Notes under the pieces: model-generated
Told to the model about the DNA's origin: nothing
What the model saw: only the letters and a program-made list of their open reading frames with translations
Databases searched by the model: none
Assembly: GCF_027925525.1 (NCBI RefSeq)
Contig: NZ_BSDJ01000013.1
Coordinates: forward strand, 62,001-126,000
DNA: 64,000 nucleotides
Source of the DNA: Paenibacillus tyrphae
GTDB taxonomy: Bacteria > Bacillota > Bacilli > Paenibacillales > NBRC-103111
Direction: 5' to 3'
Shown: piece after piece, positions 44,631 to 52,784 of the stretch
How positions within the stretch are numbered: the first letter of the stretch is position 1
How the letters are laid out: every line of letters begins with the position of its first letter
Position numbers and translations under genes: made by a program

Positions 44631-45494
44631 ATGGACCAGCGTACCGTTCGGTTTTCCAACGCCAGTTGGTCGTGGACGTTGATGACGGCCCGTGAGGACA
44701 CCGGGATACCCCGGGTTCGCTCCGGGGGGACTGCGAAGCTGCTGCAGGGCTTTATCGTTTATTCGCTGCATCCCGAGAATGGGCAACAAAAAATGTTTTA
44801 TCGGGTCGACGAATCGGAGCTGCTGACCTTGCAGGAAGGGCTGTACCCGTTTGACGACGAACAGGAGAAGCATATGCTTTCGTGCATGGACCGATGCCGG
44901 ACGGCGCTGCAAGGGTTCTGCATGCTGATCGGAGAAGTGGCGCTGACGTTTTTATCGCAGATGGAAGAGCTGGAATGGAAGCTGGAGGAGCTGGAGGGCC
45001 GGATGAAGCGCAGCAACGATTCGAAGGTGCTGGATGAAATTATGGATCTTCAGTATGAAGTGCTGGACTGGCACCGCATTCTTCAGCCGCTCGAAGAGTT
45101 TCACGCAGCCGCCAAAGGGTGGGCGGAAGACAGCCCCTGCCACGAGTACGACAACAACGAGCTGCTGCTCCAAAGGCTGCATTCCCGGCTGAACCGCTAT
45201 CGCACCGAGCTGGACATTCTGCTGAATATCGACAACAATATCGCGACGTACCGGGGCAACGAAATTATGAAGACGCTCACCGTATTTTCCGTCATTTGCA
45301 CCCCGGCTACCGTATTCGGCTCCATCTGGGGCATGAACTTCAAGCGCATGCCCGAGCTTGAGCTGCCGTTCGGTTATGCGCTGGCTATCTCCGCCATTGT
45401 TCTGTTGACTTTGTCCGTTTATTTTTGGATGCATTGGAAGGGCTGGACCGGCGATCTGTTGAAAGGGAAAAACAAAGATTCCAACATCGTCTGA
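44631..45494 (+). CDS. CorA-family magnesium/metal ion transporter
   Basis: 287 residues: an N-terminal cytosolic domain with long coiled helices (about 90-215), then two C-terminal membrane helices. The signature loop GMNFKRMPEL stands between them. CorA pentamers conduct Mg2+ and related ions. The N-terminal domain is shorter than in classical CorA (about 315 residues), as in YfjQ-like forms. GGAGG precedes the ATG. Confidence 0.87.
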   Translation: MDQRTVRFSNASWSWTLMTAREDTGIPRVRSGGTAKLLQGFIVYSLHPENGQQKMFYRVDESELLTLQEGLYPFDDEQEKHMLSCMDRCRTALQGFCMLIGEVALTFLSQMEELEWKLEELEGRMKRSNDSKVLDEIMDLQYEVLDWHRILQPLEEFHAAAKGWAEDSPCHEYDNNELLLQRLHSRLNRYRTELDILLNIDNNIATYRGNEIMKTLTVFSVICTPATVFGSIWGMNFKRMPELELPFGYALAISAIVLLTLSVYFWMHWKGWTGDLLKGKNKDSNIV

Positions 45495-45502
45495 CGTACG
45501 CA

Positions 45503-45541
45503 AAAGACGGCCCCTGCGCCGCGCAGAAGGCCGTCTCTTAG
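45503..45541. terminator. Bidirectional terminator between corA-like and uronate isomerase genes
   Basis: AAGACGGCC pairs with GGCCGTCTC-side bases around TGCGC/GCGCA; T/A-rich flanks on both sides. Confidence 0.7.
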
Positions 45542-45560
45542 AATGAGCGAAGAATCGAAA

Positions 45561-46823
45561 TTAGGCCGCAGGGTCCGGCTTGCCGAGAAACTTCCAGAAT
45601 ACGCCGCCGAGCAAATCCTCGATATCGCGGCGGATTTCCTCTTCCTCCAGCCGCCAGCCGGCGTCGAACAGGTCGCCGTATTTATCGCAGAGCACTTTGC
45701 CGATAATCGCTCGCGAGTGATCCCATTTGTACAAGAGCTGATCCAGAATACGGCAATCCGAGTGCTGCGGAATGACGCTGCCGCCAAGCAGCTCAAGACG
45801 CATCCGCGTAATCTCCTCGATCAGACTCGGGTTGTTCAGAAACCACCAGCAGCCGAATACGAGCAGGTTGCGGTTTTTCCGCGCGGTGACGGCGAGTTCA
45901 TGCTGGTTTTCCCGGGACAGCATCGTGACCAGAAATTTCACGTCCTGATACTTGCTGACGATTCGCTCGACCGCGCCGATGTCACTTTTGCCAACGCTGT
46001 CGCCAGCATCCTTCAGGGACGGATTGACCTTGCGCTTTACCCCGATCATCATCGCAAACGGTATTCCCGCTTCCCGCGCAACCGGCACGATACATTCGTC
46101 GATGATGCGGACGCGCGCGGAATCCTCCGGATACGCAAAATCGTTCGGCAGCGAAACGGCCATATACAGCGGGTTCATCCGGGCAATCCAATCCTTCAGG
46201 AAACGGCGGATTTCGGCGAGCGTGCCGCCGGACAAGTCGGCGCTGACTTCGTAGCCCTGCTCCTTGAGCTTGCTCCAGGAGCTGTCCCACAGATTAAGCA
46301 GCGGATCGATCCGCAGTGCGGCCAGGAAGCGGGGGTCCTGACTTGCGCCGGACTCCCATTTCCCGCGCTCGTAAGCATCGAACGGATCGTTGGTCATCAC
46401 GACCGTCTTCACGTTTGCCAGCTTCAAAATGCGGTCGATGTAGTCGCTGGCGCTGACGCTGCGGAAATACGCACGGTACTCCTCCAGGTCGCGCTTCGAC
46501 AGATCGAAGCCGAGCCGGCTCAATACCGTGACGACGCCGCGGCACGCTTCGCTGTAAGGCGAATGGTCGATAAAGAGCGTCCGCCAGATCAAGTCGGCCT
46601 GCTCCTGTTTGGAGAGCTGCCAGAAAGCGTCGTAAGACAAATCCGGGCGGAAACGGAACGTTTCGGCGATCAGATAATGATACGTCAGCAGCTCGTCTAC
46701 TCCCCACAGCAGCAGGTCTCCGAACGATTCGGCAAACAGATGGGTATGAATATCGGTGACCGGGGTGGTGCGCACCGTTTCGGTCACAAAAGCGGTCAAC
46801 TGCTCCTTGGTTGCAATCGTCAT
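45561..46823 (-). CDS. Glucuronate isomerase-family protein (UxaC-like)
   Basis: 420-residue amidohydrolase-fold protein. The N-terminal metal motif TDIHTHLF and LLLWGVDELLTYHYL are typical of uronate isomerases, as are TNDPFDAYERG, a C-terminal IPQHSDCRILDQLLYKWDHSRA and GKVLCDKY. Classical UxaC is about 470 residues, so this is a shorter, divergent form often annotated only as glucuronate isomerase family. No other hexuronate genes are adjacent. Its promoter carries a perfect palindromic operator. Confidence 0.75.
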   Translation of the reverse strand: MTIATKEQLTAFVTETVRTTPVTDIHTHLFAESFGDLLLWGVDELLTYHYLIAETFRFRPDLSYDAFWQLSKQEQADLIWRTLFIDHSPYSEACRGVVTVLSRLGFDLSKRDLEEYRAYFRSVSASDYIDRILKLANVKTVVMTNDPFDAYERGKWESGASQDPRFLAALRIDPLLNLWDSSWSKLKEQGYEVSADLSGGTLAEIRRFLKDWIARMNPLYMAVSLPNDFAYPEDSARVRIIDECIVPVAREAGIPFAMMIGVKRKVNPSLKDAGDSVGKSDIGAVERIVSKYQDVKFLVTMLSRENQHELAVTARKNRNLLVFGCWWFLNNPSLIEEITRMRLELLGGSVIPQHSDCRILDQLLYKWDHSRAIIGKVLCDKYGDLFDAGWRLEEEEIRRDIEDLLGGVFWKFLGKPDPAA

Positions 46824-46854
46824 GATATCGGTAGTCCTCCCGAAAATCGATTAA

Positions 46855-46883
46855 TGTTCACGTGAACAATTAGGTTAATTATA
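46855..46883 (-). promoter_or_regulatory. Promoter and 14-bp palindromic operator of the uronate isomerase gene
   Basis: Extended -10 TGC-TATAAT (complement 46878-46883). The perfect palindrome TGTTCACGTGAACA (46855-46868) covers the expected start of transcription. A GntR- or LacI-family repressor is likely, but none is encoded nearby. Confidence 0.65.
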
Positions 46884-46993
46884 GCACTTATTTTGGCTTT
46901 AGGATAGAGATGGGCTTATGCCCGTGCCATTTATTTTAGCCGGGCATAGCATGAAGGGACGATTGCAAACCATTCGGATAGGGGCGAATGCCG

Positions 46994-47071
46994 ATGGGAT
47001 TGTTCACTTCCTTGCTGCTCATCCTGATCTTATTTATTTTGCTGCTGATCGTTTTGGTGGTGTTGGCCTGA
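46994..47071 (+). CDS. Very small hydrophobic peptide (25 aa)
   Basis: MGLFTSLLLILILFILLLIV and five more residues form one membrane helix. A weak AGGGG site lies about 10 nt upstream, and a terminator follows at 47118. It resembles in size the small YjcZ-type sporulation peptides but lacks their Gly/Tyr start. It may be real because it stands alone between terminators. Confidence 0.4.
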   Translation: MGLFTSLLLILILFILLLIVLVVLA

Positions 47072-47117
47072 TACGAATCGCTGCACACGAACACTGGCGC
47101 GGGAATATAAAGCGCAG

Positions 47118-47164
47118 TAAAAACAGCCCGGGAGCCGTTTGGGAGAAACGGACCGGGCTGTTTT
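47118..47164. terminator. Terminator
   Basis: AAAACAGCCCGG and CCGGGCTGTTTT form a perfect 12-bp stem (ends 47164) with CCGTTT/AAACGG in the loop. It serves the minus-strand DUF1657 gene and probably also the small plus-strand peptide. Confidence 0.85.
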
Positions 47165-47173
47165 CGTCATGGC

Positions 47174-47380
47174 TTAAAACCCTTTATATTGGGGCTCCTC
47201 ATTTTCGAGCTGCTGCACACGCGAGCTGACTTGGTCAACGATCTGCTGCGTTTGCTGTGCGCAATTTTGGAACAGCGTCTTGGCTTCCTGATTTTGCGTG
47301 CTCAGCGCGAACGTTTCCAAGCTGGCTTGCGCGCTTTTCAGCGAAGCCAGCGTCGTTTTTACTTGGCTTGCCACGGTCAT
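47174..47380 (-). CDS. DUF1657 protein (spore-associated)
   Basis: 68 residues, helical: MTVASQVKTTLASLKSAQAS begins a four-helix-like protein with many Gln/Ser, ending ENEEPQYKGF. DUF1657 proteins are typically encoded beside spoVA and DUF421 genes, also in mobile spoVA operons linked to heat-resistant spores. GGAGG precedes two adjacent ATGs; the second (complement 47380) is chosen for spacing. It is divergent from the DUF421-spoVA operon. Confidence 0.85.
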   Translation of the reverse strand: MTVASQVKTTLASLKSAQASLETFALSTQNQEAKTLFQNCAQQTQQIVDQVSSRVQQLENEEPQYKGF

Positions 47381-47534
47381 CATTATCACCTCCACTAACG
47401 ATAATGTGCGCGATTAAGAAGCAGCTAATGAATGTAAATAACTACCTGCCATAACTCTTCCGTTTCGGCAAATAATTTAATTGATCTCGTTACACCAAGA
47501 AAGCTAAGCTCGCACGGAAAAGGAGAGGGATTCG

Positions 47535-48395
47535 TTGCAGGATTGGATGCACATTTTTTTTCGGGCGCTTTTGACGATCGCGATCTTGTTTTTGATGACC
47601 CGAATTTTGGGGAAAAAGCAAATATCTCAATTGACCTTCTTCGAATACATAACGGGAATTACCCTTGGCGAGGTTGCGGGCTTTATGTCCACCGACGTCG
47701 AAGCGAACTACATGCACGGCTTTATCGCCTTGCTGCTCTGGTTCGCGGTTCCACTGCTGCTGGAGATGCTGACGCTCAAAAGCAAGCGGCTGCGGGAATG
47801 GTTCGAGGGAAAAGGAACGGTGTTCATCAAGGAAGGCAAAATTCTCGAGGACAATCTGAAGAAAGAACGCTATACCGCCGACGAGTTGCTGGAGCAGTTG
47901 CGGGCCAAAAGCGTATTTAACGTGGCCGACGTGGAGTTTGCCATGCTGGAACCGAGCGGAGAAGTCAGCGTGCTGCTGAAAAAAGAAAATCAACCGCTCA
48001 CGGCGAAGCATCTTGGAATCAAAACGGCGCCCGAACGCGAGTCGCAAGCGGTCATTATCGACGGCAATATGATGGACGAGCCGCTGGCCACAGCCGGACT
48101 GAGCCGGGAATGGCTGTTCACGGAGCTGGAAAAAATCGGCGTGACGCTGGAGAACGTATTCATCGGTCAAGTGGACGCCTACGGAGGGCTGCACGTCGAT
48201 TTGTACGATGACATGCTTCTGGTGCCTGACGATGTGTCAAAGCCGCTGTTGTTTGCAACGCTCAAGAAATGCGAAGCGGATTTGTCGCTTTACGCTCTCG
48301 CGGTTAAGAACGAGGGCGCGAAGCACGTATACGAGAGCTGCGCGGAGCAAATGAACCGGATCCTGGAGCAGGCCGAGCCTCTGTTGAAGCGATAA
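47535..48395 (+). CDS. DUF421 membrane protein (YetF/YrbG-like)
   Basis: 286 residues: three N-terminal membrane helices (about 8-95), then two cytosolic YetF-like domains (about 95-215) and a C-terminal DUF1657-like helical extension (about 225-286, VSKPLLFATLKKCEADLSLY). The YetF region includes GKKQISQLTFFEYITGITLG and VFIKEGKILEDNLKKERYTADELL. It starts at TTG 47535 after AGGAGAG. The fused DUF1657-like tail matches the separate DUF1657 gene across the divergent promoter region. It is the first gene of the spoVA operon. Confidence 0.85.
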   Translation: MQDWMHIFFRALLTIAILFLMTRILGKKQISQLTFFEYITGITLGEVAGFMSTDVEANYMHGFIALLLWFAVPLLLEMLTLKSKRLREWFEGKGTVFIKEGKILEDNLKKERYTADELLEQLRAKSVFNVADVEFAMLEPSGEVSVLLKKENQPLTAKHLGIKTAPERESQAVIIDGNMMDEPLATAGLSREWLFTELEKIGVTLENVFIGQVDAYGGLHVDLYDDMLLVPDDVSKPLLFATLKKCEADLSLYALAVKNEGAKHVYESCAEQMNRILEQAEPLLKR

Positions 48396-48419
48396 AACCA
48401 TGCGGGAGGAGCAGCGAGC

Positions 48420-48899
48420 ATGACCACAAAGTCCAAAATGAAAAAATTGACCTGGACCCAGCAGGAATATCAGGAATTCGCGAAAAAGAGAGAGCCGGCG
48501 CGTCCGGTGCTCCAAAACTGCATTCGCGCTTTTATTGCCGGAGGGTTCATCTGTCTGATCGGACAATTCGTCTCCCAATTTTTTATTTACTGGTTCGGAT
48601 TTACCGAAAAAACGGCGGGGAATCCGACGGTAGCGGTGATGATTTTCCTGTCCGTCGTTCTGACCTGCCTCGGCGTATACGACAAAATCGCCCAATGGGC
48701 GGGAGCCGGCTCAGCCGTCCCCGTCACCGGATTTGCCAACTCGATGTGCTCCGCGGCGCTGGAGCATAAAAGCGAAGGCTACGTGCTGGGCGTCGGAGGC
48801 AACATGTTCAAGCTGGCAGGTCCCGTTATCGTCTACGGGACGGTATCCGCATTTGTGATCGGTCTCATCCACTGGCTGTTCGGATTGGGGGTCAAATGA
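48420..48899 (+). CDS. spoVAC: Stage V sporulation protein AC
   Basis: 159 residues with four membrane helices; QNCIRAFIAGGFICLIGQFVSQFFI and GAGSAVPVTGFANSMCSAALEHKSEG are SpoVAC hallmarks. SpoVAC forms a mechanosensitive channel in the spore inner membrane that helps move Ca-dipicolinate. GGAGGAG precedes the ATG. It lies 1 bp before spoVAD. Confidence 0.93.
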   Translation: MTTKSKMKKLTWTQQEYQEFAKKREPARPVLQNCIRAFIAGGFICLIGQFVSQFFIYWFGFTEKTAGNPTVAVMIFLSVVLTCLGVYDKIAQWAGAGSAVPVTGFANSMCSAALEHKSEGYVLGVGGNMFKLAGPVIVYGTVSAFVIGLIHWLFGLGVK

Positions 48900-48900
48900 G

Positions 48901-49914
48901 ATGCTGAAGGGAGCCCAAAGCTGGGAATTCAAGAAGCGGCCGGTCATCCGGGGGACGGCTACGATCGTCGGGCCGGACGAGGGCAACGGACCGCTCGGCA
49001 ACGAATTCGATATCGTGCACGCGGATTCGACGATCGGACAGGACAGCTGGGAGAAGGCCGAGAAAAAAATGCTGGAGGAAGCGGCGAAACTGGCCATCGA
49101 AAATGCGTGCTTGACCAAAGAGCACATCCAGTTCTATGTCGGGGGCGACCTGCTGAATCAGATTATCAGCAACAGCTTTGCGGTCCGGACGATGCAAATC
49201 CCGTACCTCGGCATCTTCGGCGCTTGCTCGACTTCGATGGAGGGGCTCGCCGTCGCGTCGCTGATCGTGGACTCCGGCTTCGGCCATCATGTGCTGGCCG
49301 GCACCTGCAGCCATAACTCCACGGCGGAGAAGCAGTTCCGCTATCCGACGGAATACGGCTCGCAGAAGCCGCCGACCGCGCAGTATACGGTAACGGGCGC
49401 GGCTTGCGCCGTTGTGGGGAACCACGGCCCGGGACCGGTCGTGACCGGGGCGACGATCGGCCGCGTCATCGACATGGGCATCAAGGACCCGTTCAATATG
49501 GGGGCTGCGATGGCCCCGGCGGCGGTCGATACGCTGCAGTCGCATTTTCGCGATTTTCAGCGGGAGCCGGGCTACTACGATCTAATCGTGACCGGCGATT
49601 TGTCGAAGGTCGGCTACGAAATCGCCTGCGAGCTATTGGAGAAGCACAAGGTGCCGATACATCAAACGTCCTATAAAGACTGCGGCCTGATGATCTTCGA
49701 CCGGGAGAAGCAGAACGTGCAGGCCGGCGGCAGCGGGTGCGCCTGCTCCGCCGTCGTCACCTACGGTCATATTTTGAAGCGCGTGAAAAAGGGGGAGCTG
49801 AAGCGGGTGCTCGTGGTGGCGACGGGAGCGCTGCTGTCTCCGCTTTCTTTCCAGCAAGGAGAAAGCATTCCCTGCATCGCCCATGCGGTAGCGATCGAAA
49901 GCGAGGTGCGTTAG
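48901..49914 (+). CDS. spoVAD: Stage V sporulation protein AD
   Basis: 337-residue thiolase-fold protein on the outer face of the spore inner membrane that binds dipicolinic acid. It has FGACSTSMEGLAVASLIVDSG, GTCSHNSTAEKQFRYPTEYG and GSGCACSAVVTYGHILKRVK. The ATG lies one base after the spoVAC stop, so coupled translation is expected. Confidence 0.93.
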   Translation: MLKGAQSWEFKKRPVIRGTATIVGPDEGNGPLGNEFDIVHADSTIGQDSWEKAEKKMLEEAAKLAIENACLTKEHIQFYVGGDLLNQIISNSFAVRTMQIPYLGIFGACSTSMEGLAVASLIVDSGFGHHVLAGTCSHNSTAEKQFRYPTEYGSQKPPTAQYTVTGAACAVVGNHGPGPVVTGATIGRVIDMGIKDPFNMGAAMAPAAVDTLQSHFRDFQREPGYYDLIVTGDLSKVGYEIACELLEKHKVPIHQTSYKDCGLMIFDREKQNVQAGGSGCACSAVVTYGHILKRVKKGELKRVLVVATGALLSPLSFQQGESIPCIAHAVAIESEVR

Positions 49915-49917
49915 ATT

Positions 49918-50292
49918 ATGGATTGGATGCAGTTTGTTTGGGCGTTTATCTTCGGCGGGGCCATCTGCGTGATCGGGCAGCTGTTGATTGACGTCATGCG
50001 GCTGTCACCCGCGCATACGATGAGCACGCTGGTCGTCGCAGGAGCGATTGTCGACGGCATTCCGATCGGCAATAAGAGCCTGTACGACCGGTTTATCGAG
50101 TTTGCCGGCGCGGGGGCGACCGTACCGATCACAAGCTTCGGCAATTCGCTCGTCCACGGCGCGTTAGCCGAGCTTAAGCTGCACGGCGTCGTCGGCATTA
50201 TTACCGGCATTTTCGAGGTGACGAGCGCGGGCATCTCGGCGGCTATCATCTTTTCGTTTCTTGCGGCGCTCGTGTTCAGACCGCAAGGCTGA
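49918..50292 (+). CDS. spoVAE: Stage V sporulation protein AE (SpoVAEb)
   Basis: 124 residues with about four membrane helices: [41 protein letters not shown]. It shares the fold with SpoVAC and forms part of the dipicolinate channel. It follows spoVAD by 3 bp and ends the operon; spoVAA, AB, AEa and AF and the YhcN-type lipoprotein are absent here. Confidence 0.92.
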   Translation: MDWMQFVWAFIFGGAICVIGQLLIDVMRLSPAHTMSTLVVAGAIVDGIPIGNKSLYDRFIEFAGAGATVPITSFGNSLVHGALAELKLHGVVGIITGIFEVTSAGISAAIIFSFLAALVFRPQG

Positions 50293-50335
50293 GCGGGATT
50301 TTAACATTTTCCACGAACCGACCTGTCCGCGCGTG

Positions 50336-50360
50336 CCCCGGCGACTTTCCGGGGTTTTTT
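50336..50360 (+). terminator. Terminator of the spoVA operon
   Basis: CCCCGG (50336-50341), 7-nt loop, CCGGGG (50349-50354), TTTTTT. Confidence 0.85.
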
Positions 50361-50577
50361 GCATTTCGCCGAACAATTTCATCGGTTTTACACGTATACG
50401 CCGTTTTTTGAATCCTGTACAATAAGGAAATAACGTTTTCCTTGACGATCGTTTTGGTTTTGTTACATTTTGTTGCAATTTGGCGTTATTTTCCCCATAT
50501 GGAACCATTTTTGACAACTTTATTTCCCGTTCTTACGTATATACTTTGTACGATAACTTTTCGAGGAGGCCCGGACG

Positions 50578-51537
50578 ATGGAAACGATGATACGAGAAGA
50601 TATTCAAGCCTTGAAGCGCATACAAGCGAATTTGGCATCCTGCATCCTCGGCAAAACGGACGAGATTGTGCTGCTGATGACCGCCATGCTGGCAGGAGGC
50701 CATGTGCTGCTTGAGGATGTGCCCGGCACCGGCAAGACGGTGCTGATCAAAGCGCTTGCCAAATCGATCCGCGGCCAGTTTCGCCGTATTCAGTGCAATC
50801 CCGACCTTCTACCCACCGATATTACGGGAGTTTCGATCTATCATCCGAAGGACGAGGTATTTATTTTCCGTCCCGGACCGATCATGACGCATATTTTGCT
50901 GGCGGACGAAATTAACCGGGCGACGACCAAGACGCAATCGGCGCTGCTCGAAGCGATGGAGGAGCGCCATGTGACGGTCGACGGGGAAACGTACGAGCTG
51001 CCGAAGCCCTTCCTGCTGCTCGCAACGCAAAATCCGATTGACTTCGAGGGTACGTACATTTTGCCGGAAGCCCAGCTGGACCGGTTTATGATGAAGTTCA
51101 GTCTCGGCTACCCGGATGCGGATACGGAAACGAAGATGATTTTGGCGCAAAGCGTCGTCCATCCGCTCGAAGAGCTGGAGCCGGTTGCGGACAGCGAGCA
51201 AATCTTGGCGATCCAGAAGCAGGTCAAGCAGGTGCATCTCGACGAAGCGGTAGCCGCTTATCTGGTCGCTGTCGCCCGTCTGACGCGCGAGCATGGCTCG
51301 ATCTATCTCGGCGCCAGCCCGCGGGCGACACTTGCGCTCGTGCAGGCCTCCAAAGCGCTTGCATTAATTCAGGAGCGGGACTATGTCATCCCGGACGATA
51401 TTAAATTTTTGGTGCCGTACGTGCTCGGCCACCGCATTTTGCTGACGGCCGAAGCCCGGATGGAGGGGGCTACGGTGCAATCCGTCCTGCAATCGGTTGT
51501 GCAGCAGGTGAAAGTGCCGGTGCGTTGGGAGAAGTGA
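50578..51537 (+). CDS. MoxR-family AAA+ ATPase
   Basis: 319-residue chaperone-like ATPase: Walker A EDVPGTGKTVL (about 45-55), Walker B HILLADEINRA, sensor LLATQNPIDFEGTYILPEAQLDRF and a C-terminal lid. MoxR proteins help assemble or activate partner proteins, commonly DUF58 and transglutaminase proteins encoded next to them, as here. GAGGAGG lies 9 nt before ATG. Confidence 0.9.
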   Translation: METMIREDIQALKRIQANLASCILGKTDEIVLLMTAMLAGGHVLLEDVPGTGKTVLIKALAKSIRGQFRRIQCNPDLLPTDITGVSIYHPKDEVFIFRPGPIMTHILLADEINRATTKTQSALLEAMEERHVTVDGETYELPKPFLLLATQNPIDFEGTYILPEAQLDRFMMKFSLGYPDADTETKMILAQSVVHPLEELEPVADSEQILAIQKQVKQVHLDEAVAAYLVAVARLTREHGSIYLGASPRATLALVQASKALALIQERDYVIPDDIKFLVPYVLGHRILLTAEARMEGATVQSVLQSVVQQVKVPVRWEK

Positions 51538-51539
51538 GC

Positions 51540-52784
51540 ATGATGAAACCTTCCTTCGCTCACAGGCTTCCGTCCCGGCTACGGTTCAGCCGCAAATTTT
51601 GGGCGGTGGCGACGGCTTTTGCCGGAAGTCTCGGCTTCTTGCTGTTTCAGGGCGGCAAGCTCGCTTTAATGCTGTTCGTGATGATGACGATTTTGAGCGT
51701 TTATTTGCTGCTGGGGCAGTGGAGCGGCATTAAGCGGACCCAAGGGGTACGCACGCTGTCCGGCGGCGATTACGGCTCTCTGCTGCCGGCGGGCAGCTCG
51801 CTTGGGATAACGATTCAACTGCAAATTCCGGGCATATGGCCGATCCCCTATTTGTTTATCAAGGATCGCTTGTACCATAAAAGCGGGCGCGAGCTGACGT
51901 TTGAAGCAACGGTCGTTCCCGACTGGCGGCGGCGCGCGGAATGGGAATACCGGACTCCGGCGATGCGCCGGGGCCGCTATACGTTCGGACAGACGGAATG
52001 CGTGACGGAAGACGTCTTCGGCTTGTTCGAGCACAAGGGCAGTCTGGAGCTGCCCCAGAGCATCGCCGTGCTGCCGCAGACCGTGCCGATCCGGGAATGG
52101 CAGCAGTACAACCAAATGATCAAAGGAACGAGCCATCACTCGTCCACGACCCGGGCTGTCCGGGAGACGACGCAGATCAACGGGGTTCGCGAATATATTT
52201 ACGGAGACCGCCTATCCCGCATTCACTGGAATGCGACCGCCAAGACCGGCACTTGGAAATCGAAGGAATTCGAGCGCGAATCGCTGCCCAAATCGTACTT
52301 GATACTCGACAGGGCGGGGCAAGCCTACGGGGACCCCGATCAGTTCGAATTGGCCGTATCCGTAGCCGCATCCTTGTTTCAGTACGGCTCGGAACGGGGG
52401 CTTGCGCTCGGGCTTGTTTCCACAGGCGCAGACGACGTCTATTTTGAACCCAAGACCGGGCAAACGCTGTATCAGGCGGCGCAGCAGCATTTCATCGATG
52501 TGGAGGCCGACGGCGCCCATGACATCCGCCATGTGCTCAAAACGAAAGTGCATCAACTGGTCCCCGGCAGCTTCGTGACGCTGATCAGCCCGATGTCAGG
52601 CGAACCGATGCTGCAGGTGCTGGCCTGGCTGAAGCAGCAGCAGATGAATCCTTGCCACCTCTGGATCGGCGCCGCCCGCGGCAAAGAGGGCTGGGTCAAG
52701 GATTTGCATGCCCGGGGCATTCCCTGCTATGCCGTAAGGCAGCTGTCGGAGCTGCCCGGACTGTTGGGAGGTCGGAAGGGATGA
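51540..52784 (+). CDS. DUF58 domain-containing protein
   Basis: 414 residues: two N-terminal membrane helices (about 17-60), a beta-rich segment, then the DUF58 domain with its signature YGDRLSRIHWNATAKTGTWKSKEFERES (about 222-250) and a vWA-like C-terminal part (SYLILDRAG). It begins three bases after the moxR stop (ATGATG) and overlaps the next gene by four bases. Function is unknown; it acts with MoxR and the transglutaminase. Confidence 0.88.
   Translation: MMKPSFAHRLPSRLRFSRKFWAVATAFAGSLGFLLFQGGKLALMLFVMMTILSVYLLLGQWSGIKRTQGVRTLSGGDYGSLLPAGSSLGITIQLQIPGIWPIPYLFIKDRLYHKSGRELTFEATVVPDWRRRAEWEYRTPAMRRGRYTFGQTECVTEDVFGLFEHKGSLELPQSIAVLPQTVPIREWQQYNQMIKGTSHHSSTTRAVRETTQINGVREYIYGDRLSRIHWNATAKTGTWKSKEFERESLPKSYLILDRAGQAYGDPDQFELAVSVAASLFQYGSERGLALGLVSTGADDVYFEPKTGQTLYQAAQQHFIDVEADGAHDIRHVLKTKVHQLVPGSFVTLISPMSGEPMLQVLAWLKQQQMNPCHLWIGAARGKEGWVKDLHARGIPCYAVRQLSELPGLLGGRKG

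Noticed and set aside
46918-47229. 103-codon frame overlapping the small peptide and terminator
   Set aside because: It passes through a perfect terminator hairpin and has no ribosome site or family resemblance.
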